Shown here: positions 1 to 6,253 of the stretch, piece by piece
Layout of the letters: every line of letters starts with the position of its first letter
How positions within the stretch are numbered: the first letter of the stretch is position 1
Source of the DNA: DAOUAT01 sp964551735
GTDB lineage: Bacteria > Chloroflexota > Anaerolineae > CG2-30-64-16
Reading direction: 5' to 3'
Length of the DNA stretch: 18,299 nucleotides
Assembly: GCA_964551735.1 (NCBI GenBank)
Contig: CAZKEF010000073.1
Coordinates: forward strand, 1-18,299
Made by a program: the position numbers and the translations under genes
The notes under the pieces: generated by a model
The model's database searches: none
Told to the model about the DNA's origin: nothing
The model's input: the letters and a program-made list of their open reading frames with translations, nothing else

Positions 1-254
1 TCGAGGTTGAGATCAGCGAGCACGGAGCTCAGGCGCCGGATTTCCTCGCCCCGATTGATGGCGTGCTGATATACCAGTAGAATATCGACATCCGAGGTCC
101 CTCTGGCTTCGCCGCGGGCTTCCGAGCCGTACAGCACCAACCTGGGCGCATCCTGGCCGTAGACAGTCTGCAAACACGCGCGCAGATGCTTCAGGGCCGC
201 TTGCGTTCGATCGGTGCGCTTCTGGCGCAATTGTGCTGCTTTTTGCTTCTTCAT
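1..254 (-). CDS. MNT-type nucleotidyltransferase, partial (3' end outside window)
   Basis: The frame is open from an ATG at 254 to the left edge, giving about 84 residues of N-terminal sequence. Residues 43-61 read GSEARGEARGTSDVDILLV, the GSxxRG...SDxD signature of small Pol-beta-fold nucleotidyltransferases, with the metal-binding Asp pair at 55 and 57. The first 20 residues are very Lys/Arg/Gln rich. Such MNT proteins usually pair with a HEPN protein as a toxin-antitoxin module, where MNT acts as antitoxin and can AMP-ylate the toxin. The partner would lie outside the window, so the pairing is inferred. A TATAAT with extended -10 lies about 45 bp upstream; the ribosome binding site is weak. 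It is the third module behind comM, just downstream of a comM 3' remnant. Confidence 0.85.
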   Translation of the reverse strand, partial: MKKQKAAQLRQKRTDRTQAALKHLRACLQTVYGQDAPRLVLYGSEARGEARGTSDVDILLVYQHAINRGEEIRRLSSVLADLNL

Positions 255-298
255 GTGGACACTCGCACAGTGCAACGTTACAATTTCGTCTGCCTGCC

Positions 299-307
299 AT
301 TATAACA
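299..307 (-). promoter_or_regulatory. Extended -10 promoter for the MNT gene
   Basis: On the minus strand TGTTATAAT occupies 307-299, a perfect TATAAT at 304-299 preceded by the TGn extension. No good -35 is visible at 16-18 bp, as is typical for extended -10 promoters. Transcription would start near 292 and give a leader of about 38 nt before the ATG at 254. Confidence 0.6.
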
Positions 308-448
308 CACTTGAAGGTGAGTGCAGCGCGCGGTTCTACTCCATCCTTCGCGGCCGGTACTGGATCGCCTCCGCGAGATGTGCCGGCTGGATCCGCTCAC
401 TCCCCGCCAGATCCACGATCGTCCGCGCGAGCTTCAGCACGCGGTGAT

Positions 449-480
449 ACGTGTACCGGCGCTTGCGTGCCGGTACACGT
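449..480. repeat. 12-bp perfect inverted repeat inserted in comM remnant 1
   Basis: Positions 449-460 (ACGTGTACCGGC) are the exact reverse complement of 469-480, separated by 8 nt (GCTTGCGT). At the matching place the intact comM (near 4690) and remnant 2 (near 2475) have only a short GATACxC-type stretch, so most of the hairpin is an insertion specific to this copy. It could be a small palindromic mobile repeat; the family is not recognised. Confidence 0.8.
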
Positions 481-589
481 TCGCGCGCTCAGGTTCATCG
501 CCCGGCCGCAGCCGCTGCATGGCCGCGCCGAGGAGCTGCCGGCCGGTCTCATCCACCGGGCAATAGTCGCGCACCTGGGCGGGACCCAC

Positions 590-626
590 ACCTGATCTGC
601 GGCGCAGCCGCCAGGTCAGGCGCCAG
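590..626. repeat. Second self-complementary insertion in comM remnant 1
   Basis: About 36 nt are present here that are absent from the two other comM 3' copies. The block contains nested inverted repeats: CCTGA (591-595) with TCAGG (616-620), and GCGGC (599-603) with GCCGC (607-611) around a 3-nt loop. The exact boundaries are uncertain by several bases because the flanks can be aligned in more than one way. Confidence 0.55.
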
Positions 627-667
627 GGTGTCAGCGTTGGTGGTCAGGCCCGCGGTCAGGGCGGGTT

Positions 668-1615
668 TCAGCTTGGGGCTGGACGTGCATTCGGGAGACC
701 AGCGCCGCGCCATGGCCCACCAGGCGCCCAGGTAGCCGCAAACGCCTGCCCCTGGGCAGCGGCCCGGACCGGCGGGAGGAGAAACGCGGCCAGGAGTGGG
801 ATCAAGTTGGTCAGTGTCAACCCTGGTGCGGCGAGTCGGCTCTTGCGAACGAACGCGACCCACTGCGCTTGTTTGACCCGATCCTCGGCAAAGACCGGCG
901 TCAACGCCAGGGGCGTCTCCATCGGCAAGGGGATCTGTCGTCGATCAAAGGTCGCCTGCAGTGCCTGGCCCAACCCCTCGCCGTCAAAAGCGGAACGCTG
1001 CGCCAGCATCCACAGATCATAGAAATCCTTCATCCGGCTGTTGACCAGGCCCAAGGTCACCAACGCCTCGAATTTCTCTGCGACGACCACTGACCTGGGA
1101 TAGGCCAGTACGTGGGGCGCGGGGAAGTCGAGCAAGGTCGGGAAGTCTAGCTCCTCGGCCGGCGGCGTGAGCGCATCACCGGAGCCGATGTCAATCTGCA
1201 GCGGAATGAGCGCGCTGACCAGGCGCGCCGTCAGGTGGATCCGCACGCCGTGATAGATGTTCCCCTCACGAATCTCTTCGCCGCGCACAGATGCCGCCAG
1301 AAACTCGAGGCCATCGCCCGGCACCTCCAGCGCACAAAGGGTCCTGAAGACGGTGCCCAGTGTCACCACATCCGGCGCGCCGTAACCCAGCAGGTCCATG
1401 TCGCGCGTGGGCCGCAGCGCAGCCTCGCGCCAGGCAGCAAACAGGAATGCGCCCTTCAGCACGAACCGACTCTGATACTCCGAGCAGCTCAAGCGGTAGA
1501 GCAGACGCTCCAAGGCATAGCGCACCAGCACCAGATCGTACGGCTGCTGCTCGCGATGGGCCAGGTTCAGCAGCCTGTCATGCACCGAGTGGCTCAGGTT
1601 GCGGACTTCCTTCAT
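668..1615 (-). CDS. abiEii: AbiEii toxin, type IV toxin-antitoxin nucleotidyltransferase
   Basis: The 315-residue protein matches the AbiEii/AbiGii family of nucleotidyltransferase toxins, which transfer nucleotides and block growth during phage infection. Visible motifs are KGAFLF (54-59), RPTRDMDLLGYG (68-79) with the catalytic Asp pair D72 and D74, IDIGSGD (141-147), EKFEALV (180-186) and SRMKDFYDLW (193-202), all hallmarks of the family. The start ATG overlaps the antitoxin stop by 4 nt (ATGA), so the two are translationally coupled. The last 25 or so residues (from about 291, after ...AAAQGQ) are encoded inside the comM remnant in a frame unrelated to ComM. The native C terminus therefore appears to have been replaced or extended by read-through. 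The catalytic core is intact, so activity is still plausible. Confidence 0.92.
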   Translation of the reverse strand: MKEVRNLSHSVHDRLLNLAHREQQPYDLVLVRYALERLLYRLSCSEYQSRFVLKGAFLFAAWREAALRPTRDMDLLGYGAPDVVTLGTVFRTLCALEVPGDGLEFLAASVRGEEIREGNIYHGVRIHLTARLVSALIPLQIDIGSGDALTPPAEELDFPTLLDFPAPHVLAYPRSVVVAEKFEALVTLGLVNSRMKDFYDLWMLAQRSAFDGEGLGQALQATFDRRQIPLPMETPLALTPVFAEDRVKQAQWVAFVRKSRLAAPGLTLTNLIPLLAAFLLPPVRAAAQGQAFAATWAPGGPWRGAGLPNARPAPS

Positions 1616-2214
1616 ACCAGACTTTCCAGATAAGGCCGCATCACGTTGGTCATACGGCAGATGGCCGCGAAGCGCCAGAGATGATCCATGGTGAAGCGCT
1701 GCTCTCGCCAGCCTGCGCGCAGCGCTTCCAGGGCCACCTCCAGCCCGATCTTGTTCCGGAACTTGAAGCAGTCCACCACCGTCTTGGCCGGATCGTAGAC
1801 CCTCACAGGCACGCCCTCGATGAGGTGCTCCTCAATCCCCGCCGACAGCGCAACGACAGAGAAACGTACGATGCGCAGTGGCAGCAGGTCAGTCTTGGGC
1901 ACACGGGCCGTGTTGCTGAGCGCCAACCAGATCTCGGCCGGCGACTGCGTGGTCAGGTTGTGGAAGCGCAGCGCAGAGAGCAGGCAAACCACGCCCTGAG
2001 GAACCCGACGGCAGACCTCCGCCAGTGTATGCTGCTCGGTGACTTCAACGCTGCGGCTCCTGTATAGGCCACGGCCTACGCGTTCGACGAGTCCCTCCTG
2101 CGCCAGACGTCCCAGGTAGGCGCCGGGGAGGCCGCGGACGAGTAGATCGCGCGGGCGCAGGACTCCTTGCTGGCGAACCAGTTCTCGGGCCTGCGCCATT
2201 CGGCTTTTGGGCAT
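1612..2214 (-). CDS. abiEi: AbiEi antitoxin, winged-helix transcriptional repressor
   Basis: The 200-residue protein precedes and overlaps abiEii by 4 nt. Its N-terminal 60 residues (ARELVRQQGVLRPRDL..., then LARLAQEGLVERVGRGLYR-like wing) form the winged helix typical of AbiEi antitoxins. The middle carries the family's LLSALRFHNLTTQ and VRVYDPAKTVVDCFKFRNKIG motifs (the DPAKTVVD element is characteristic). AbiEi neutralises AbiEii without direct binding and represses its own operon by binding inverted repeats in the promoter. The start at 2214 is supported by GAGG six bases upstream. A very strong promoter and a 48-bp palindrome lie directly upstream. Confidence 0.93.
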   Translation of the reverse strand: MPKSRMAQARELVRQQGVLRPRDLLVRGLPGAYLGRLAQEGLVERVGRGLYRSRSVEVTEQHTLAEVCRRVPQGVVCLLSALRFHNLTTQSPAEIWLALSNTARVPKTDLLPLRIVRFSVVALSAGIEEHLIEGVPVRVYDPAKTVVDCFKFRNKIGLEVALEALRAGWREQRFTMDHLWRFAAICRMTNVMRPYLESLV

Positions 2215-2228
2215 ACTAACCTCAGACT

Positions 2229-2276
2229 TGTTATAATACGCCTGTGATTATAAATAATCACAGGCGTATTATAACA
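2229..2276. promoter_or_regulatory. 48-bp palindrome, probable AbiEi operator
   Basis: Positions 2229-2250 are a perfect 22-bp reverse complement of 2255-2276, separated by TAAA. The palindrome covers the -10 box and start point of the abiE promoter and ends 15 bp before the abiEi start. Studied AbiEi antitoxins bind inverted repeats of about 23 bp in their own promoters and repress them. Size and placement fit, but binding here is inferred. Confidence 0.8.
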
Positions 2277-2295
2277 TCGCGTCATCACTTGTCAA
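2268..2295 (-). promoter_or_regulatory. Sigma70-type promoter of abiEi-abiEii
   Basis: On the minus strand TTGACA (2295-2290) is followed after 16 bp by TATAAT (2273-2268), which also has a TGT extension. Both hexamers match consensus perfectly. Transcription would start near 2260, inside the palindrome, so a bound repressor would block it. Confidence 0.85.
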
Positions 2296-2362
2296 CAGCA
2301 AAGGGTCACCCCATCCTCGGCGCCGCACCATGGAATCATACATGCAGATTCTGCACCCCGTC

Positions 2363-2694
2363 CTACTCCATCCGCCGCGGCCGATACTGGATCGCCTCTG
2401 CGATGTGCGCCGGCTGGATGCGTTCACTCCCCGCCAGGTCCGCGATCGTTCGCGCGAGCTTCAGCACGCGATGATACACGCGCGCTCAGGCTCATCTGCC
2501 GCATCGCCGCGCCGAGGAGCTGACGGCCGGTCTCGTCCACGGGGCAGTGGTCGCGCACCTGGGTCGGCCCCATGTCGGCATTGGTGGTCAGCCCGGCGGT
2601 CGGGGCGGGTTTCAGCTTGGGGCTGCACATGCAGTCGGGAGACCAGCGCCAGACCACGGTCCACCAGGCACCCATGTTGCCGCAAACGCCCGCC
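2363..2694 (-). pseudogene. Degraded 3' fragment of comM (remnant 2)
   Basis: This copy also ends at the comM stop (2363-2365). It reads, on the minus strand, a damaged Cys motif (CGNMG...SPDCMCSPKLK), then directly LTTNADMGPTQVRDHCPVDE and onward, closely matching ComM 437-475. About 64 codons between the two parts are missing, exactly as in remnant 1. A 2-nt loss at the SARAYHRV position shifts the frame. It shares several base changes with remnant 1 that are absent from the intact gene, so the two remnants are closer to each other. An open frame of 93 codons (2705-2424) covers part of it, but I see no sign it is a functional small gene. From 2695 to 2859 nothing recognisable was found. Confidence 0.87.
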
Positions 2695-2859
2695 GACTTC
2701 TTCACAGCTCATGGCAGCCAGCATACTACACCCCGGACGGAACCGTGAACACTTGCGTGATCCGGGCCATCCGTGGCTGAAAACTCATAGGACGCTGACC
2801 TGGCGTTCAACCAGCAGGATATGCACCTCCGATGTGACGCAGGGCAGCAGCATTGTTCG

Positions 2860-4362
2860 TTAGCCCACCCATGCCGCCAGGTCTTGATCAACTTGCGTCA
2901 AATCCAGCAGCCGCATGCCGCACGCCCGCCAGTTCTTGCCGGTCGAGGGGGCGCTGCTGACTTCCTGGGCGAACGCGTGGCTGGCGTCAGTCCAGCCCGC
3001 GCGGGCAAAACCCAGATAATACACCTGCCATTGGCCCTGGCTGGGCACGATCTCCGCCGTCTTTTCGACCAGTCCGGTCAGGACGCTGCGGCCGCTGGGT
3101 TCGGGACCCCACTTGCACTCGCCGAGCACCAATGTCTTCTCCATCGAGTTGATGCCCACCACGTCCACCTGCGCGGCGCGCGTCCAGGCGCTGCCTACCT
3201 GATCAACGAGCACGGGCACGGCTTGCTGCGCGCTGGCGCGCAGGAGCCATTCCCGGCAGAGCTCTTCCCAGGTGTTGGCGCCGATGAAGTCACGCAGATG
3301 ACGCCTGATCTCCGCCAACGACTGCTCCTGGATGCCCAGGGCCAGTTGCGATTGGCGGCTGGCGAGAAACCGATAGTAGAAGCGCAAATAGGGGTCCACG
3401 ATATGATAGCGGCCCAGCCGCGAGCGTTCCCCCAGCGTGACCGGCACGCGGCGTTCCACGAAGCCGGCATTCTGCAAGATGCTCAGATATTGGGACACGT
3501 GGCCCTGCGCCAGCCCGCTGAAAGCCGCGATCTCGCCTTGCGTGCGCGCATCGTTGGCGATGGCGCGCAATATGCCCACATAGTTGTGCGGCTCGTTGAC
3601 GAAGTCCTGCAGCAACAGGCGCGGCTCGGCCTGCATCAGGTTGTTGGCGGTCAGCAGCTCATGGCGGATGTTATCGGAGAGGGTCGCGGCCGGGTCGAGG
3701 CGCTCCCAGTAGGCCGGGATGCCACCCCAGATGGCGTAGATCGCCACCCGTTCGTCGGCGTCGAAGCCTGGGAAATAGCGCGCCGTCATGCCAAAGGGCA
3801 GGGGCTGCAACCGTAGCTGGGCGATCGCTCGGCCGTAGAGCGGCGCCTGGTAGGACAATGTGTGGCGCAACATCATCCCCAGGTGCGAGCCGCAGATCAC
3901 CAGGAAGAGATTCGATCGGCTGAGGGTCTGATCCCACAGATTCTGCAACTGGCCGGCGATGCTGGGATCGATTTCCAGCAGATAGGTGAACTCATCGAGC
4001 AGGAGTCCCAGCCGCTCGTTTTGCGCGAGCACGGCCACCTGTTGCCACGCCTGCTGCCAGTTGGCGTAAGTGAAATCCTCCGGTGCTGGGGCCTGGGAAA
4101 CGGCGAAATTGTAGACTGCCTGGGAGAAGGAACGCAGTTGGTCGCGGGCCGAGGAGGGTTCGGCGACCCAGTAGAGCACACGCCGGGCCGCTTGCTCCTG
4201 TCCCCTTTCCCCGGCGTCGCCCTGGCGCAGCCAGTACGTCAGCAGCCTGGTCTTGCCCACGCGGCGGCGACCATAGAGGATCAGGAGCGTGGCGCCGGGC
4301 CGTGCCCAGAGGCGGTCCAGCAGCTGCAGCTCGGCTTCACGACCAACAAACGATGGTTTCAT
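2860..4362 (-). CDS. AAA-family ATPase with DUF234-type nuclease-like C terminus
   Basis: The 500-residue protein begins FVGREAEL (5-12), followed by a P-loop GRRRVGKT (31-38) and a Walker B LGLLLDE (118-124). A sensor-like CGSHLGMM and a central helical part follow, including a winged-helix-like segment (TQGEIAAFSGLAQGHVSQYL). The C-terminal part has the family's NTWEELCREWLL motif and a PD-(D/E)xK-like VDVVGIN...LVLGECKWG (around 405-428). This is the archaeal-ATPase plus DUF234 architecture common in archaea and Chloroflexi and often patchily distributed. The biochemical function is not established; a role in defence or as a stand-alone selfish module is inferred from company. The start is supported by a strong promoter 37 bp upstream, although the ribosome binding site is poor. 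Confidence 0.88.
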   Translation of the reverse strand: MKPSFVGREAELQLLDRLWARPGATLLILYGRRRVGKTRLLTYWLRQGDAGERGQEQAARRVLYWVAEPSSARDQLRSFSQAVYNFAVSQAPAPEDFTYANWQQAWQQVAVLAQNERLGLLLDEFTYLLEIDPSIAGQLQNLWDQTLSRSNLFLVICGSHLGMMLRHTLSYQAPLYGRAIAQLRLQPLPFGMTARYFPGFDADERVAIYAIWGGIPAYWERLDPAATLSDNIRHELLTANNLMQAEPRLLLQDFVNEPHNYVGILRAIANDARTQGEIAAFSGLAQGHVSQYLSILQNAGFVERRVPVTLGERSRLGRYHIVDPYLRFYYRFLASRQSQLALGIQEQSLAEIRRHLRDFIGANTWEELCREWLLRASAQQAVPVLVDQVGSAWTRAAQVDVVGINSMEKTLVLGECKWGPEPSGRSVLTGLVEKTAEIVPSQGQWQVYYLGFARAGWTDASHAFAQEVSSAPSTGKNWRACGMRLLDLTQVDQDLAAWVG

Positions 4363-4364
4363 CA

Positions 4365-4405
4365 GTATTATACCCTATCTTTATGATAATCTATTCGTAT
4401 AATAC
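4365..4405. promoter_or_regulatory. Inverted repeat between promoter and start of the ATPase gene
   Basis: GTATTATAC at 4365-4373 is the exact reverse complement of GTATAATAC at 4397-4405, with 23 bp between. The distal arm overlaps the -10 box and the proximal arm abuts the start codon. This fits an autoregulatory operator, perhaps for the winged-helix-like part of the ATPase. The AT-rich context means chance is possible. Confidence 0.45.
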
Positions 4406-4427
4406 ATATAACCCAGCCAGATGTCAA
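4399..4427 (-). promoter_or_regulatory. Sigma70-type promoter of the ATPase gene
   Basis: On the minus strand TTGACA (4427-4422) is followed after 17 bp by TATTAT (4404-4399). This gives the module its own transcription start near 4392, independent of comM upstream. Confidence 0.75.
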
Positions 4428-4518
4428 GTTATGCAGAACGCACGCCGGGCCGTGATCGTTTCCCAGCAGCCGGTGAACCATCGCAGCGCGGATCAGCGTT
4501 CTCTCCGCAAGTGCTCAT

Positions 4519-4538
4519 CGGCTCGGTTTGCCGAGCCG
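4519..4538. other. Stem-loop between comM stop and ATPase promoter
   Basis: CGGCTCGG (4519-4526) and CCGAGCCG (4531-4538) pair perfectly around TTTG. It lies 40 bp past the comM stop and before the next promoter, the right place for a comM terminator. No T-run follows on the minus strand, so intrinsic termination is uncertain. Confidence 0.4.
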
Positions 4539-4577
4539 CATCTCACCAAGTTGCTTGCGCGATTCGCGCGTCTCATC

Positions 4578-6116
4578 CTACTCCATCCGCCGCGGCCGAT
4601 ACTGAATCGCCTCCGCGATGTGCGCCGGCTGGATCCGCTCCGACCCCGCCAGGTCGGCGATCGTGCGCGCCAGCTTCAGCACCCGATGATACGCCCGCGC
4701 ACTCAGGTTCATCTGGCGCATAGCCGCGCCGAGGAGCTGCCGGCCGGTCTCGTCCACCGGGCAATGGTCGCGCACCTGGGTGGGTCCCATGTCGGCGTTG
4801 GTGGTCAGGCTGGTCCCTTGCCCATCTTTCGCGCCGGCGAACCGGGCCGATTGCCGCGCCCGCGCGGCCTCAACCCGCGCCCGGATCGCGGCCGACGGCT
4901 CCCCGCGCCGCTCGTCGCTGAGCTTCTGGAACGGGACGCGGGGGACCTCGACGTGGATATCAATGCGGTCGAGCAGCGGCCCGGAGAGGCGCTTCTGGTA
5001 GCGGCTGATCAGGGTGGGGCTGCACGTGCAGGCGTGTTCCGGGTCACCCCAGTAACCACAAGGACATGGATTTTGGGCGCCGACGAGCATGAAGTTGGCT
5101 GGGAAGGTCAGGCTGCCCTGCGCGCGGCTGATGGTGACGACCTTGTCCTCCAGCGGCTGGCGCAGCACCTCCAGCCCGTGCTGGCCGAACTCCGGCATCT
5201 CATCCAGGAACAGCACCCCGCGGTGCGCCAAACTGATCTCGCCCGGCCGCGGCCACTGCCCACCGCCGACCAGCCCCGCATTCGAGATGGTGTGGTGCGG
5301 CGCGCGGAACGGCCGGTGGCGGATCAGCGGCACGTCGCCCGGCAGCATCCCGGCGACGGAGTAAATGCGGGTGACGTCCAGCGCCTCGCTCGGGGTCATG
5401 CGCGGCAGGATCGAGGGCATGGAGCGCGCCAGCAGCGTCTTGCCGGAGCCGGGCGGACCGGACATCAGGACGTTGTGCCCGCCGGCCGCAGCGACTTCCA
5501 ATGCACGCTTTACATGTTCTTGACCCTTGATATCCTGAAAGTCGGCCGCGTAGGGAGGCGGGTCGTCGTCCAGCCGCAGGTCGGCCCGATACGGCTCGAT
5601 GGGGTGATAGTCCCGGAAGTGCGCAGCCAGCCGGCCCAATGTCTCCACCGGGTAGACGTCAAGCCCTTCGACCAGCGCGGCTTCGGGCGTGTCGGCCCGC
5701 GGCACGAAGATCGCCCGGTAGCCGAGCTCTTTGGCCGCGTGTGCCATGGGTAGCACCCCCTCGACGTGGCGCACGGAACCATCCAGCGAGAGCTCGCCCA
5801 GGAAGATGACGCCGTCCAGATCAGCCGGGATCTGCTCGGCCACCACCAGGAGCGCGACCGCGATGGGTAGATCGTAGGCCGGGCCTTCTTTGCGTAGGTC
5901 GGCCGGGGCCAGGTTGACGGTGAGCCGGCCGCGCGGGTAGGCCAGGCCGGAATTGAAGATGGCCGCGCGCACGCGTTCAGTGGACTCTTTGACGGCCGCG
6001 TCGGGCAGGCCGACCAGGGTAACGGAGGGCAGGGAACGGGTGTTGAGGTCGGTCTCGACCTCGACCAGGGCGCCTTCCAGGCCGACCAGCGCACAACTGT
6101 AAACTTTGGCAAGCAT
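4578..6116 (-). CDS. comM: ComM/YifB family Mg-chelatase-like AAA+ ATPase
   Basis: The 512-residue protein is full length for the family. It starts with the typical MLAKVYSCALVGLEG and ChlI-like N-terminal domain (VGLPDAAVKES at 35-45, VNLAPADLRKEG at 68-78). The AAA+ core carries Walker A GPPGSGKT (220-227) and Walker B VLFLDE (301-306). A Cys cluster follows (C351, C353, C363, C365), then the C-terminal Mg_chelatase_C helical domain with NLSARAYHRVLKLARTIADL (470-489). In naturally competent bacteria ComM is a hexameric helicase that helps branch migration during transformation. The start is supported by GGGAGG 7 bp upstream. Downstream lie two truncated copies of its 3' third. comM is a known integration hotspot, for example for AbaR islands in Acinetobacter. 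Confidence 0.95.
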   Translation of the reverse strand: MLAKVYSCALVGLEGALVEVETDLNTRSLPSVTLVGLPDAAVKESTERVRAAIFNSGLAYPRGRLTVNLAPADLRKEGPAYDLPIAVALLVVAEQIPADLDGVIFLGELSLDGSVRHVEGVLPMAHAAKELGYRAIFVPRADTPEAALVEGLDVYPVETLGRLAAHFRDYHPIEPYRADLRLDDDPPPYAADFQDIKGQEHVKRALEVAAAGGHNVLMSGPPGSGKTLLARSMPSILPRMTPSEALDVTRIYSVAGMLPGDVPLIRHRPFRAPHHTISNAGLVGGGQWPRPGEISLAHRGVLFLDEMPEFGQHGLEVLRQPLEDKVVTISRAQGSLTFPANFMLVGAQNPCPCGYWGDPEHACTCSPTLISRYQKRLSGPLLDRIDIHVEVPRVPFQKLSDERRGEPSAAIRARVEAARARQSARFAGAKDGQGTSLTTNADMGPTQVRDHCPVDETGRQLLGAAMRQMNLSARAYHRVLKLARTIADLAGSERIQPAHIAEAIQYRPRRME

Positions 6117-6177
6117 GAGGATACCTCCCGGCAGGGGTCACGTGGGGGAGGCCGTGACGGGACTCGGTGACACTGTG

Positions 6178-6206
6178 ATTATATCGCGCCTGCCCGAAAA
6201 CCCCAA
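6178..6206 (-). promoter_or_regulatory. Probable promoter of comM
   Basis: On the minus strand TTGGGG (6206-6201) is followed after 17 bp by a perfect TATAAT (6183-6178). The start point near 6171 gives a leader of about 55 nt. It lies in the 137-bp gap after the SorC-type gene, so comM need not depend on that gene's promoter. Confidence 0.6.
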
Positions 6207-6253
6207 TGTTCGGCGAGGCGCGGTGAAGCCAACTGGCGATGCAGAGGGTGCAA

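Larger units (their letters stand above)
336..750 (-). pseudogene. Degraded 3' fragment of comM (remnant 1)
   Basis: On the minus strand this segment aligns to the last third of the intact comM at 4578-6116 and ends at the same RPRRME-stop (336-338). It keeps a damaged version of the Cys motif around CGYLG...PECTSSP (compare ComM 353-367). It then jumps to LTTNAD (ComM residue 437), so about 64 codons are missing, and it continues to the stop with frameshifts. Relative to the intact gene and remnant 2 it carries extra GC-rich insertions, two of them self-complementary (449-480 and about 590-626). Homology to remnant 2 stops near 750, inside the end of abiEii. No open frame of useful length follows comM's frame, so it is not a functional gene. 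Confidence 0.85.

Noticed and set aside
13..300. 95-residue minus-strand open frame overlapping the MNT gene
   Set aside because: It is out of frame with the clear nucleotidyltransferase motif in the other minus frame and has no family features.
336..2694. comM remnants as integron attC-like sites
   Set aside because: They are over 300 bp, coding-derived, and I see no attC core sites or integron integrase. Only the cassette-like layout remains of interest.
2821..3816. 331-residue plus-strand open frame opposite the ATPase gene
   Set aside because: It lies wholly antisense to a well-supported gene and its composition is that of a high-GC shadow frame.
4519..4538. Intrinsic terminator of comM
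   Set aside because: A good stem exists but no T-run follows on the minus strand, so it is listed only as a stem-loop.
4083..5753. 556-residue plus-strand open frame opposite the ATPase start and comM
   Set aside because: It crosses two real genes and their intergenic region in antisense, with Arg/Ala/Pro-rich low-complexity sequence and no motifs.
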